Source of the DNA: Gymnopus androsaceus JB14
Lineage: Eukaryota; Basidiomycota; Agaricomycetes; Agaricales; Omphalotaceae
Direction: 5' to 3'
Length of the DNA: 64,000 nt
NCBI GenBank assembly: GCA_009733575.1
Contig: ML769663.1
Span: 16,909-80,908, forward strand
Each line of letters starts with the position of its first letter. Position 1 is the first letter of the stretch. Shown piece by piece: positions 47,438 to 60,672 of the stretch. The translations under genes and the position numbers were made by a program. The notes beneath the pieces are model-generated. The model searched no databases. It was not told where the DNA came from and was given only the letters and a program-made list of their open reading frames with translations.

Positions 47438-50400
47438 ATGTTGATAAAGAACCCCTTTTACCCCACGCCCGCTCCTCCAAATTACGGGGGAGGAAGGGAG
47501 ATCCCTGAAAGAGACGCGTCGTAAGTCATTTCTCATTCCTCTGTTTTGGTTCCGTTCTCATTCATGTGGCGCTCACTTTTTCCCGCACTGTCACAGTATC
47601 TTCTCAAGAATCCTCCTGCTTTGGCTCAGCCCAATCCTCAAAGTTGGGTTCTCAAGACCTTTAGAACAGGATGGTATGTGGACTCTGAGCTTGTTTCAGT
47701 TTACGGGACCAAGCCAACGCTACCACAGATCTATGGAGCCTTCCCCCGCACTGGTTAACCAACTACCTTACTGACGAATTGGAACTGACTTTCTACTCTG
47801 ATGCGCCTGTGGACTTGCGACCTTTGAACGCGGGGTTCCAGCGCACGCAGGCAGAATCGGAAGAGAAGGAGAAGGGAGAGGGAGAGAAGGAGGGGGAGGA
47901 GGAGGGAGAGCTTGGTTCAAGCCAGGATCCTAAATCCACTCCTGCTCCATCTCCATCTTTACCAAAGGCCCTGCATCGACAATTCTTCTGGCGATGGTGG
48001 TTGGCCGGATTGTTGACTCTTATTTCCCGTAAGTGCACTTCACTCATTGCTCGATGCTCACGTATGACCCGTCCTCGATGCTGACCACTTTTTAGAAACA
48101 CTTACAACAACCACGCCTCTATTAAACCGAGTTCTCTTGACATGGCTCGTAGATTCCTATGTCTTCGCGCACCTCTCCGCTGGGGAGCAAGCAGAAGCTC
48201 AAGCCACGGGTTTCACGAAACCTCGTGGAATCGGGTACGGAATCGGTCTAGCTTTTGCGTTATTTGTAATTCAGGAGGCTTCTAGTTTGGTTAGTGTTAT
48301 ACCTACGCTAGCTGTTCATGCAGGCTGACGGAAACATCGTACGCAGATTACTGCTCAATCATTGCAGGGTATGTTTCTTTTGGCTAACGTCGGTACTTTG
48401 ATGTGTGGCTAATGGTTCATTTTTCCCTGGTTCAGTCGGTATGAGTGTTGGGCTGACCGCTAGATCAGCAGTGAGTAATTCCCTTGCCGCGTCTCAACTA
48501 ACGTATCTATATGTAACACTTCTTGCCTCCAGGTTATTGGTTGCATCACACGAAAGTCTCTCCGCCTCTCCGGGCGCGCGAGGAGTGAACATCCCAGTGG
48601 ACAGATCCTCACCATGATCTCAACCGATGTGGAGAGGATAGATGCTTTTTGCGCTTTGGGACATCAGTAAGTATATAGCGCTTTGTTCAACGGGATTTTC
48701 TTGGTTCGGACACTCACCAATTATGTTTTTGCCTACATGTAGCTTATGGGTTGCACCCATACAGGTGAGATTCGAATCGAGTGTACTGAGTTCGACACGG
48801 GCCATTGATTAATCTTTGATTTTTAAGATAATTGTCGCTGTAGGACTTCTTATACACACGGTTTGTTTCTTCTTTCCATCTTCTCTTTCTGCTCTGATGG
48901 TTAGTGAAATTTAGCTGGGATACTCTGCGCTTGTTGGACTCGGTGTAAATAAACCTTCCATCCTTATTCATCCACTTACTGATTCACATGTACATGCATC
49001 CCTTAGGTCCTCATCCTCAGTCTTCCAATCCAAACCCTCCTCGTGGTACTCATGTTTACACAGCGCAAAAAGGGAGTCAAAATTACCGACTCAAGGGTTC
49101 GTTTAACCACAGAGGTTCTTCAAGGGATACGACTCTTGAAGCTGTATGCTTGGGAAAAGTTTTATGTGGGCAAGATTACGGATTTGAGGAAAAGAGAGCT
49201 GGAGACTATTCGGAAGTCGATGTAAGTACTTGCTTGCCTCCTACAGAACCTTCCACTGAAAACTCACTTCCACTGAAAACTCATCGGTGTGATGATATAC
49301 TGTAGGATTTCCACCGCGTGCGTATTTGCTTTGATGGCCTTGGTCCCAGTCTTGGCTTCTGTTTTGTCATTTGTGCGTTAGCTTCCAACTTGAGTATGGC
49401 AAGACACTGATAATTCACTACAGGTCACTTACGCTCTTACGGGACATGACCTTGACATCGCGATCATATTCACTTCTTTGCAGTTTTTCAACGTATGTCC
49501 ATGCGTCTCTCATAAACAACCACAACTGACTCCTCGCTAGCTCATCCAAATCCCATTAGTCATTCTCCCCATCACCCTCGCGAGTCTATCAAGCATCTTC
49601 GTTGCGTTTACTCGCATAACCAAGTTTCTACTCGCAGAAGACCGTCCTCCGGCATATGAACTGGGCTGCCAACAAAACGAAAACGCAATAGAATGCGAGG
49701 GCGATTTCGTTTGGGATGTTGCGGGAAAGAACGAGGAAGTGAAGCCGGATGACCCTGTTAAACAAAAGGAGGAGAAAAAACGAAAAAGGAAGGAGAAAGG
49801 AAGGAAGAGACGAAAACAGAGTCTATTGAGTTGCCAACAGTTAATCCTGATCAGCCAGACTCCTCAAGTCCACCCGAAGAACAACCATTTCAGCTCCAAG
49901 GTCTCAAATTGACAGTACCCAAAGGTGCTTTCGTAGCCATTGTGGGGCGAGTTGGCTCCGGGAAAGTGAGTGGAATTTATTTACTTCAACTGATAAATCT
50001 GAATTAAATACTCGCAGAGCTCAATCCTTCAGGCTCTAATTGGCGAAATGCGAAAGACTTCTGGACAGGTTCGGTTTGGGGGATCAGTTGCATACGTTCC
50101 ACAGGTAACGTAGACGGTCATTTTTACAATCCGTTTTATTTAAGTGTTTTCCATGCTTTTAGCATCCTTGGATCCGAAACGCGTCCGTGCGTGAAAATAT
50201 TATGTTTGGCCGGCCAGAAGACAAGGCAAGGTACTTGTGATAACTCTTACTCGCAGAAAGAGTTACGAGCTAACGACTTCCAGGCTCTCGGAGATATTTC
50301 ACGCGTGCAGCCTCACACATGATTTGAATGTTCTTTCAAATGGAGAGCATACTCAGAATCGGGGAAAAGGGGATCAACATTAGTGGTGAGTTTGTTTTTC

Positions 50401-53400
50401 GGCTTGGGATTGAGTGATTGTATCTGACCACGGAGTTTTTTTTAAAAGGCGGACAAAAGGTATCCTTTACATCCTTCTGTTGATGAATTATTATTCAAAG
50501 CGCGACCTGTCAGGCTCGGGTGTCCCTTGCGCGTGCAGCTTATTCGGACTGCGATATAGCTCTGTTGGACGATCCGCTCTCCGCTGTCGACTCTCACGTC
50601 GGGAAGGATATCATGGAAAATTGCATACTCTCGGGACCGCTCTCAAATAAGACGCGGGTCCTGGTTACCCATGCCTTGCATTTCCTTGACAAGACGGATT
50701 ATATTTATGTCATCCAGGACGGCTCCATCAAGGAAGAGGGAACTTATAAAGTGCGTCTTTCATTCATTGCTGTGCGTAACTTTCTTAGGCAGGTTACCTA
50801 GGATCTCGTGAATCGCAGCGAAACATTTGATCATCTCATGAAGGCGCATGGGCAAAAGACCTCCGCAGGAGCTTTGATCACCACCAGGAAGACTCAGGAC
50901 TTGGATTTCAAGCAGCTAGTCGACGACCCTCTGATTCAAGTGGAAGAACGGAATACCGGCGCCGTCACCTGGACGACGTACAAGAGATACTTCGCTTCTG
51001 CTGGAGGGCTTGTATGGGTACCAATCATATTCAGCTTGCTAATAATATATCAGGCTTGCCAAGGTATGTGCTCGCCTTTACTGTTCATAGAAATTTTTTT
51101 TCGATAGTGAGATACAGTGGGCACTACTCTTCTTTTGGGATTTTGGACCGCTGAGAGCATCCCTGGATTCCACGAGGGTGACTACATTGCATTATACGCT
51201 AGCTTCGGTAAGCTTCACCTCGGTTTCAATCAGTAACCTCTGTTTAATTCGTCTTGATGTTAGGTGCCGGTCAAGCCATCTTTTCCTTCATGCTCACTTG
51301 GGTATTCGCGTGAGTCCCTGAATGGTCAACAGGAGTTTTCGCGCTAAACTCGATATAGCGTGGTAGGAATTCATAGCAGCCTTAACCTATTCACATCTGC
51401 ATTGAAGAACGTTCTGGCTTCTCCAATATCGTTCTTCGATACCACTCCCTTGGGCCGCATTCTATCCCGTCTTTCGAAGGATCAGGACACCCTCGACACC
51501 ATCCTTCCTTTGAACATGATGCAGGTCTGTTTCCATCTGCATAATGCCTCCTCGTAATTCGCTAATCACACATGATAGTTTCTAACGATTTTCAGCACAG
51601 TAATCGGCACCGTTGCTCTGGTTTTCTATACGTTTCCCTTGCTGGGCATCATCTTCGCACCGATGAGCATTATCTATTGGTTTATTTCCGCGTATTATCG
51701 GCGAACTTCGGTCGAAATTAAACGCCTAGATTCTCTTGCTCGGTCGAACTTTTACAGTTCCTTTTCAGGTATTACTATTCAGAACTTGTTATAATGAGAG
51801 TTCGACTGCTAATCTTTTATAGAAACACTCACCGGAATCGCCACTGTGCGCGCTTACCGAGACGAAGTATGTGAACCTTTTCCTTTTGGGTGGTGCTCTC
51901 TGACCAGGTTACGTCCCTAGAACCGTTCAATGGAAACTGTCGAGCTGAAATACGACCTTGAAGGACGGGCATACTATATTACGATCTCTCTGCAGCGGTG
52001 GCTCATCTTGCGATTGGACGTACGTTTGCCTTTGTGCTTACTCTTTTTCAAGACTGATGCTACCAATGCAGCTATTCGCCAACGTTCTCATTCTGGGGAT
52101 TGCCCTATTCGCCGCAGGGTTCCGGAATTCTGTGAATCCGAGTAAAATCGGGGTTGTTCTATCATATTCGTTAAGCGGTGAGTTCATCTATCTTTTTCTT
52201 TATTTAGGAAAATGTAGCCCTGACTTGTCGTGATATTTCAGTGGCCCAGCTTTTCTGTGAGTGGCCTTGATTAAACTCTGAAAATTGGCTCATTTTCTCC
52301 CCTTTTTCAGCTCAGATTATCTATCAATTCACCCAGAATGAACAAAATATGAATGCGGTCGAACGTCTTTTGGTTTACACTGAGCTTCCATCCGAGGAAG
52401 CTGTTTCCAGTCCTCCGGTTGACGAACTGAGCGTCTCCTGGCCTGCCCAAGGGGAGATTGAGTTCAAAAATGTTGATATGGCATATAGAGAGGGACTTCC
52501 GCTCGTGCTGAAAGACGTGAGCTTCCACGTGGAACCAAGAGAAAAAGTATGTGCGACCACCAGAATAGTTGCTCATGCCCACTTTATTGACAATCTATAG
52601 ATTGGTATTGTTGGCAGAACGGGAGCTGGTGCGTTTGACCCTGGTGGAAATTTACTTGTAGCTTAACGGCTTTGCAAAACAGGGAAAAGCACACTTCTTC
52701 AAGCGCTCTTGCGGTAAGATACCTCTTTAGCATTCAACAACTTCTCATGGTCCACATTCCAGAGTTTGCGAGATACGAGGCGGGAGTATTAAGATCGACG
52801 GACGAGATATCAGCTAGTGTTGACCTTGAAACATTACGCATCAAGCTGGCCTTGGTACCTCAAGACAGTACGCTGTTCCTTGGAACTTTGAGACAAAACC
52901 TGTATGTCTTCTTCACATATCGTTCGTTCCACTTATTCATTCAAACTCGGTAGAGATCCCCTCGGTATGCGAACCGACGCGGAGCTGATTTCGGTGCTCC
53001 AACGGGCTTGTTTGTTACCAAAGGAGCAGTCTAGCAATCCATCGCCTGCCGAATTGAGGTTCAGTTTGGACTCTGAGATTGGAGATGAAGGTTAGCTTGT
53101 ATGTTTTCTGTAAGGCTCGAGTACTCACCGCATTCAAGGTTCAAACTTCAGTGCCGGAGAAAAGCAGTTGTTGGCCCTATGTCGCGCATTGGTGAAAAAC
53201 AGTCAAATTATCATACTGGTCAGTCCACCTGATAGAGTTTCGATTGTCTTGTTCGTCTTACTTTTCCCGTAGGATGAAGCCACGAGTAGCGTGGACGTTG
53301 AAACTGACGTGAAGATCCAACAGACGATCCAATCCGAATTTGCTTCTTCCACGCTCTTATGCATCGCACATCGGATACACACTGTAGTGCATTATAACCG

Positions 53401-53610
53401 TATACTTGTCATGGATTTAGGTGAGTATAATGGTGGAATTCTTGTTTAACTTCCAATCCAACGCTCTCTGTAGGTAAGGTTGCAGAATACGGCACCGTGC
53501 TCGACCTCTACGACCGCGAAGAGTCCATCTTCCGATCGCTGTGTAATGAATCTGGATTATCAAGAGCTGATATAGTCCGCTTGCGAGAAGCTCATAAATG
53601 GGTACAGTGA
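47438..53610 (+). CDS. ABCC (MRP/YCF1-type) ABC transporter, full-size
   Basis: An ATP-driven exporter of the ABCC subfamily (conjugated toxins, drugs or metal-thiol complexes; substrate unknown). The start MLIKNPFYPTPAPPNYGGGR gives the usual cytosolic N-terminus. The first membrane domain lies about 48.1-49.7 kb. NBD1 has Walker A VGRVGSGK/SS, Q-loop VAYVPQHPWIRN, signature INISGGQK and Walker B IALLDDPLSAVD. The second membrane domain is 51.0-52.3 kb. NBD2 has Walker A GIVGRTGAGKSTLL, signature NFSAGEKQLLALCRAL, Walker B IIILDEATSSVD and H-loop CIAHR. The end is LREAHKWVQ at 53610. There are more than 20 short introns. Single-base shifts appear near 49795 (charged linker), 50361 (before the signature) and 52813 (NBD2). 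These are either decay or assembly errors. Confidence 0.85.
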
Positions 53611-54715
53611 CGCCAGCCTACTTAATTGATCAGGAAACCGTTGTAGCATATATAACCCAACTCTCTATATTACTAGAATTACTTTAATACTTACGACTAC
53701 TTATCTGTTATCCTCAGCTCTGTAGACATCGAATCATTAAACGTTCATGAAATCAGCGCTTAGTTTAGCGCTCCACGCTTGAATCCATCGGATTCGATCC
53801 CACTCGTTCAGTCAGCCAGAGGATCATACCATACTATGGATATCAGGAAAAATATATCCCAGATTCCCAACTACGTACGAGGAATATCTTGCCAAATGCA
53901 GATATACTCAATGACATTCCGCACTCATCTGCCGAGCGTTTCCAGCTAAACAACCTATACACTCGAATTGAAGGAGTTATTGATCCGCTGAAAGTGCACT
54001 TTGCAGAGTGTATCATTGAGCGTAAATCTACCATCCAACATTGGAGAATCATTCATGAAAGTTAATGTTGATGGTTTGCCTTACGAACTTCTAGCCACTC
54101 TCGAGAATCCTGCGGGTACATCGAGGAAACAGAAGAGTTTAGTGTCAAAGAAATGGTGGTTGTTGCTCATGAGGAATAATTCAAATCGAAATTACGACGA
54201 GTCCGCTTACTATGTGCATTTTTTCGACATAATATTTAAAAATCGATGTTTGCAAGCACTTTTACTGTAAGTTGCATGATGGAATAAATTCTAACTAGGC
54301 ATTCGTGAATCATTTATAATATGCATCTCGAAGGACCACAGTTGCCAACTTGCAGGAGAAAGTTGTTAGGGAGGGCTACAGAGGGAAGAGACAGGACGGG
54401 AGAAGGAGAGAGGGAAGAGAGGAATCGAGTACAAGGGAGACAGGGAAGGAGATACGGACTTGTGAGCTAGCAAACCAAGTGCAGAACGCAAAGAAACGGT
54501 GACGGAGGAAGCGCGAGGACGTGACCGTTAGATGTCGTAAGAACGTCCTTAGGGGCTTGTTAAGAGCGCGTTTTGAGGCGCGAAATGGGTAATATTGTTT
54601 TCCATTATACAAATTTCTGAGTGTTCCGTCATTATAACCTTACTATGTACAAAAGTTCTCGTGAAATAACATAAGGAAATGGAACAAGCTTGAATCAATG
54701 CAGACTTTACGTTGT
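53611..54715. other. Intergenic, no supported gene
   Basis: Holds a purine-rich stretch (gggaagagacaggacgggag and neighbours, about 54380-54460). No domain-bearing frame is present. Confidence 0.4.
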
Positions 54716-56081
54716 TTAGCCTTTCCACCAGTTGTCCAGCTCATTACTTGCGTTGATACCCTGAATGTAGTGTGATCAGTATATCAGAACAATTCGGAAA
54801 GGAAAAGAAAACGCTTACCATCGTGATGAAGCCAACCAGTCCTTGGTTAAGCACACCTCCGAGCAAATGCATCTTGAACACAGGGTTGTATTCTCCCTCG
54901 GGACCGTGCGAGTCCTCGAAGATGTTGAGTGAGTCGCGCCAGTTGCGGGTACGTCCACGAATGTCACGAATAGGGTTCTCGACGTAAGGGTACATCTGTC
55001 GTGAACGTTAATAAAAAGGATAGGTATCAATGGATGGTAATACCTTGTCTACTTGCATGTTGAGGTCATCTTCGAAGAAGAATTGACCGAACATGGGCAA
55101 GTTTTCCCTCTTCAAAGGTACCATTCGGGTTCTCGGTCCAAGATGTGAAGACCTTGGTGTGAACATGAGTAGCGCGTCCAGTGTAGTAACCGGGGAAGAT
55201 TGCTGAGATCCAGTTAGATGGAGCTAGCGTTGAATTCGATTAACACTCACTTGTGAAGCGAGCTACACCATGACTGATCGGTAGCCCAAGCGCCACGAAG
55301 CCACTGCTCGTGAAAGTTGGTGCGGGGAAAGGCACTTAAAAGACCATTGCGTTTACCGCCGACCTGCGGTTTCTCATCGACGAGCTCAGGGGCAGGATCT
55401 GGGTGTCCCGCATAGTGACCAGTTGCGTTAGCCAGCCAGATATCAACAAGAACATTGGGTAGAGGCTCGCAAGTGTTGACATCGATGACACCGATATCGA
55501 GGTAGGTTAGGAGACCGATTTGGTATTCGGCGATGTTTTGACGGATCGGATGACCAGATTTGTGGTAGTAGGGTCCCTCAGTCACAACAGGTGCTGTCGT
55601 GGAATGAGATTTGGTTCTCGCCAATAGAATCTATGCACTCACTCAGAACACAAGTATTATTTTGCATTTCCGTTTCTTCTTCGACAACATTACAAGATAG
55701 GAGCTCCTGCTTTCCAGGTGAGGTAGATGTAGATTCATAAGTTTCCGAAGCAAAAAGTTCGTCGTTTGTGGGTAAAGAAGGGTTGCCGGCACTTGGAATG
55801 GACGGAGCAAACGCAGCTTGGTTAAGCGGCAATCCAGAGAGAACCTGCTGCTGCCATGCGCGTTTCCTTTGCGCAGTAAATTCGCCTACAGCTGGAGCAC
55901 ACTGTGAAGATCGTCAGTAACGAACGAAAGCATAATAAGGGGTTAGTTACACACATAATAAGCAGCTCTCTGCAAAGCCCTCTGCGTCTCAATCTCGGCT
56001 TCTGTTTTGGGCTCCTGATGAGCAGATACGCTGGCCACACCTAGGACTAAGAATTAAGGCTAAAGAATGGGCACGAACCAT
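54716..56081 (-). CDS. Secreted intradiol ring-cleavage dioxygenase
   Basis: A non-haem Fe(III) enzyme that cleaves catechol-type rings between the hydroxyls; extracellular fungal members act on lignin-derived aromatics. The ATG at 56081 starts a signal peptide MVRAHSLALIL, with one extra base before VLGVASVSAHQEPKTEAE. A helical propeptide (ETQRALQRAAYYV...) follows, then VVTEGPYYHKSGHPIRQNI with the first iron tyrosine. LDIGVIDVNTCEPLPNVLVD and FPGYYTGRATHVHTKVFTSW follow, the latter with Tyr and the His-x-His ligands. A second one-base shift near 55120 precedes NLPMFGQFFFEDDLNMQVDK. The end is GINASNELDNWWKG at 54716. All iron ligands are present; the two shifts leave it a possible pseudogene or assembly error. 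Confidence 0.8.
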
Positions 56082-56471
56082 GATGGGAAGCTAGAGAATT
56101 CGGTTTCGCGAGTCTTAGCTTTATATATGGAGCACTCCAGGGACCCACTACAAAAGAAGTGTTCCGATTGGCTGGAAAAAGTTCCTTCCTTCAGTCATCT
56201 GATGAAATTGGTGCTTCTCGCGCGCGACGCGATCGGCTCGGGCACAAGCCTAGACCTCTTCCCCGGAGCTTTCCCCGCGCTCTCCGCTCCCGACACGAAA
56301 CAAACAACGATTTGGCTGTTTACGCCAAATAAATTACGTACGTGGGATTACGTAAGTGGGATCGCGATCTACGTTTCCCCGCCTAGTGCGTTCTTCACCA
56401 CCCATTATTACACCAGAGCTGGTCTCTGTGTAAAAACTCCACACCTTCGCGACTAACTCAAGTCATTCATA

Positions 56472-57552
56472 ATGCCTACTTTCTTTTCCACCGCTTCCCT
56501 ATTTTTTCTCTTCACTTGTATCAATCTCGGACTATCAGGTTCAAGCAGTATTCGTGTTGGTGCTTCCCCCATTCAAGGTCAAAACGAAGGAAAACCTCCA
56601 GCGAAAACCCTATAACGCAATAGATGAATTTGACGATTTGAGATTATTGGGTATGCGATATGTTTCGGAGGTGAGCAATGGGCCATAGGCGATGGTTTCT
56701 ACTGTAAAGTATTTCTGACAACCACGCCATTGTAGCCAAAAGCCAAGGAATATAACGAATACGGGTATCTCACGGCCATCCCGGCGACTGCAACGTCGAT
56801 TGGTGAAGGGGCGTATCTTTCACCAAAATTTAGGATGTTGCCATCTGCAGGAGGTTTGCCCGTAGACCCTTCGTATATGGAGGTGAGTATCGGTATCTGA
56901 GCCGCCACAGAGCCATACACATACTGTTCCTCTAGTGTGTGGCTGCCGCCAGTGAGAAGGCTTTGAAGACAGTTCCAATGGTAAGACGTTTCAATACAGT
57001 GAGCAGTCAATGGCTAACTTTTTCCTCGTATCTTCTGTTCAAAAGATATACGTGAAGCCCACAGAGAAGGGTAAAAGTCCAACATACCATTCCCCGGTCG
57101 AACTCGCGAAATACCTCCAAAACGCGGGCAAAACAGTAAAAGACACCCTGCTCTTTTCCATCCAACATAGCAAAAAGGTGTCCAACAGTTATCAGCTACT
57201 CATCCCGCCAAAGTACCTTCCGGAGTCGAAATTGCCTCTTTCCGAACATGAAGAGAAACCGGTGCATGGGACAAACTCGTTAGGAATTAAAGCGTTTTGC
57301 GCTCCATTGGGTAATTACATTTACTCATAATTCATCTTGCGCGAATCTGGAGCTTATAATTTGAATGGCATAGGCTGCCTCGAAAATTTGGTGTCAGCTC
57401 ATTGGGACAAGTGGACGGAGCCTTCGATTCCTGATTGGCCAGTTGACATTAAACTGGAGTCCGGCACTGGTACGAACACACCAAAGCCAGCGAACTGCCC
57501 TCCTGTTCCTGCATGGGTGATGGCAGTGTTCGTAAAAGCTAGCAAACTATGA
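56472..57552 (+). CDS. Secreted protein of unknown function
   Basis: The ATG at 56472 opens MPTFFSTASLFFLFTCINLG, a probable signal peptide. Later exons read NAIDEFDDLRLLGMRYVSE, PKAKEYNEYGYLTAIPATAT, CVAAASEKALKTVPM, YVKPTEKGKSPTYHSPVELA and LPLSEHEEKPVHGTNSLGI. The last exon ends NTPKPANCPPVPAWVMAVFV, with stop at 57552. Introns are about 50-60 nt. The junction in the first exon (about 56540-56600) is uncertain because the signal-peptide frame and the next frame differ. No family is recognised. Confidence 0.55.
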
Positions 57553-57980
57553 TACATTGATGTGACTTGCGAGACAATAATATACGGTGTCGTGAGGATA
57601 ATTTATATTATTCATTATTTTAAGGCTGTGGATTGGCTAGATAAGGATGGACGTCGATATTTCCGAGTATCTAACCCTTTGCCGAATAAGCGTGAAATCC
57701 CAAATAAGTATGCGGACAAGTCTCTATAAAAGTCTTCGTTCTTCACTTCTGGTTCTACGTATGACTTGAATTAGGGAATGTTGCGTAAAAAGGGGGTGAG
57801 CCTGAGCCTGGAAAGGATTCCCAACAGCAAAAGCTAAACCTTTTTTTAATCAAAGAACCATGCAAAATTATCTCATTAGCCATACGTCTAATCAATGTAA
57901 TCATCGTTATAAGGTCTCATATGCTGGCGGCGCATTTACCGCTTGCTCCAGTCCTCCATCCCGCTGAATCTATTTGACTA

Positions 57981-58129
57981 CTGTACTCTTCCGACCAACT
58001 GTTCAGTCACGCGTCACGTCCAAAAAATTGGACATCGGATTTAATTTTTTCTTGAATTTTCGGATTTTTTTGGTATTTTTTATTTTGCATTTTTCCAAAA
58101 TCTGTGAACAGTTGGTCGGAAGAGTACAG
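57981..58129. mobile_element. 149-bp MITE with 25-bp TIRs and TA duplication
   Basis: CTGTACTCTTCCGACCAACT (plus GTTCA) at the left is exactly complemented at the right, with TA on both sides. The interior is T-rich and non-coding. Confidence 0.8.
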
Positions 58130-58636
58130 TATACTTATTCTACTACGACATAATAATACAATTTTACAGTTGTAAATATAAATTTAGGTAGAGGACTCAG
58201 AATTATAGGATCTAGAAGCGAGAACAATGATTGAATACACTAGAGAGAGAGAAGAACACAATGAGTATAGAAGGACTCCAGTAAACTATACAATGACTTA
58301 CATGCTAATATAGACAGAGCAGATGAAAGTGTGTCGTTGCATGGGAGTCAAAGGAAGAGTTGCGGGAGTGCAGGAGAGGCTAGCACATCCCTTACATATG
58401 CTCCATCCAGAGGGACTTAGAAAGAAAAAAAATAAGGTGGGAAGGACAATTTGAATGTGCGGCAATGGATGAAACGTCAAATGATGACAAAAATCTACAA
58501 TAACCGAGACTTAAGCTTCAATTCCATCAACAGTCTGATAATTATCTGATGTTTACTACAGCGCACTACAGGACTACGAGGTACTATGTAGTAAAGCCTC
58601 TACTACAGGGGAAAAAGCCAGTTCCAGATATTGATT

Positions 58637-58806
58637 AGGGATGTTTCGCTGCGGCAAAATTTGCCAGTGGCAGAGGCAAAATTTGCCAAGTTTTATGGCA
58701 AATTTTTATGGCATGATGTAGTGCAAACTCTATGAGGTGCGGCCAAATTTGCTATATATTACGGCAAATTTTGGAGCAGCAAAATTTGCCGCAGCAAAAC
58801 ATCCCT
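58637..58806. mobile_element. Small inverted-repeat element rich in GGCAAAATTTGCC motifs
   Basis: The ends AGGGATGTTTCGCTGCGGCA and the complement AGGGATGTTTTGCTGCGGCA define about 170 bp. Internally the palindrome GGCAAAATTTGCC and variants repeat several times. It lies about 50 bp beyond the stop of the RRM gene. ATTA borders both sides but the exact duplication is unclear. Confidence 0.65.
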
Positions 58807-58858
58807 ATTAGCTACTTTTGTGACTCGGAGACCCTTTACAGATCCCAAGATTTCATTC

Positions 58859-59587
58859 TCAGGAGGAGCCTGGTCGGACTTCAAGGACTCTAGTTTGCCA
58901 TGAGTAGCCATTGAACATTTTTATAGCCCTGCGGCCGTCTTCAGCGGTTGCAAGGAGAACAGTTCCGTAGCCGCGAGATCGATTGTCGGGGCCCAGTGAT
59001 ACATCTGCACGAAGAACAGTCCCAGCCTTGCTGAATAAATCTTTCAGATCCTGCCATCGGACCCGTGATGGAAGCTAAGAGATATTCAAGTTCAGAGTCC
59101 AGCTTGAGAAAAAAAACAAGGCAATCAAACGGACATTTCCTACAAACAAGTGAGTTCGAGTATCTTTTGGCGAACCTCGTCCGTATAGCAATGAGCGAGA
59201 AGTAGCTATTTGAATGACTGCTATATCGTCGCTTGTAGGAGCCGAAGGGGGAGGGTCCGGGGAAGCAGCAGAAAGAGGCCTGAGAGACCTAGAATGCTGG
59301 ATTTGTGATTAGCTTAATTTATATATACAACTTCTGGAGAAGAACCCAAGCTAACCAAGTGCGCAAAGGGAGGGGATACAAGCCAAGTGATGGTTAATTG
59401 GTCCGAGTCTCGTATTTCCAAGTCTCGAGCGTTTGATTTCTAGATAGAAATCGTTGGGCCGCTATAAGCTTAGTGTGTCTTCGCAAAGATGTGCTTCAAG
59501 TGCTACTCACCAGAGGTGAAGCAAATGCAGTGCAAGCAATACCGGCAAGGATGAGGAAGAGCGTGGCTGAGAGGCTGGAGCGCATGG
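58859..59587 (-). CDS. RRM-domain RNA-binding protein
   Basis: A single RNA recognition motif is clear. RNP2 is THLFVGN joined by a GT-AG intron to LPSRVRWQDLKDLFSKAGTV. RNP1 is NRSRGYGTVLLATAEDG, and the end is MFNGYSWQTRVLEVRPGSS with TGA at 58859. Upstream of the RRM is a Pro/Ser-rich linker (LSAASPDPPPSAPTS). The 5' structure is uncertain. An exon at 59587-59511 encodes MRSSLSATLFLILAGIACTA, which looks like a signal peptide, followed by RPNDFYLEIKRSRLGNTRLG. These exons may instead belong to a separate small secreted protein. Confidence is high for the RRM and low for the N-terminus. Confidence 0.6.
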
Positions 59588-60672
59588 ATGATAGTAAAGG
59601 TTGTAATTTATGTATAAAGAGGACAATAAAACAAACTTAAACCTTTCTTTGGCCGGCAAAGAAGGGATATTTGTGACGGGTTGGGACCTGACCAGCAGCG
59701 GGAGAATTTGACAGCACCTGCAGTAAGTACTTAAGTATATAAATTGTAGATTCAAAACGGACGGGATGAGAACTCCGTCTCGCAATATATAGAATTGACG
59801 TCTAGTACGGTTTCGATACAAGTGATACACAGCATTCTGACACTCTCTGGAGTCGGAGCAGCACCCCCACGACGGACCCAAGGTAACATAACATCAGAGA
59901 ATGGGCAAATTGGCGGCAGCACTGACAGTGAAGCAGTTAGGCTCAAGTTTGGCTCAAGTACAAGGAAGTGTTCAATAAATGCATACCGAAATCAACTTTG
60001 TTCCTAGTCTCCCCTAGGCAGACTCGTTATACACTGACGATCCATACGGATGTGTGCACTTTGTTCCGACAACAAATCTGCACGATTAAAGTGCTCAGTA
60101 TCGATTGACTTTCATGGCAAGATCACCCCAACCTAGTTAAGCACAACGCGCCGCCGCGGCCTAAGCCTGCCTTTGAGGTTTGACAAATTCTCTCCTCGAT
60201 GGGCACACTGAAGCTGCAGCCACCTCAAAGAACTAGCGAAGGAACCCTAGACTGGCTTTCCTACTAGTTTCCCGAGTGGGATGGAGTAATAATATTTGGA
60301 AATGGACAAAAGGTCCATTATAATGGGACAAGGAGAGACAGGAAGCCCATTATAATGAAACAATTCAACCATTTAAAAGGAGACTAGGGAGGTGAACTGC
60401 AAGGAGAATTGTAACAGGACACAACCGTAAAATACGAGGATCATTGTAATGGGCTTACGTGGTCGATCCCAGCCAGCTGGACTAGGACATCTACTACCAC
60501 CAGAGAAGATCCAAAAAGAACCCTGAAAAGACTGACACGTCTGTATGCGACTAATCACGCTAAGTACACTTTCTGAACTTCTGATCAAGATCGGTAAGAT
60601 TCTACAAGTACACCTTCAATATTGAACCGTGGAGGATAATCGCTATACCGGCACTGACCCGACCGATCCGAA
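59588..60672. other. Intergenic, no supported gene
   Basis: Contains short direct repeats of a CCCATTATAATG-like motif near 60310-60360. No gene is supported. Confidence 0.4.

Noticed and set aside
56067..56456. Open frame of about 130 codons on the plus strand upstream of the dioxygenase
   Set aside because: It starts over the dioxygenase signal-peptide region and has no motif; more likely chance in a promoter region.
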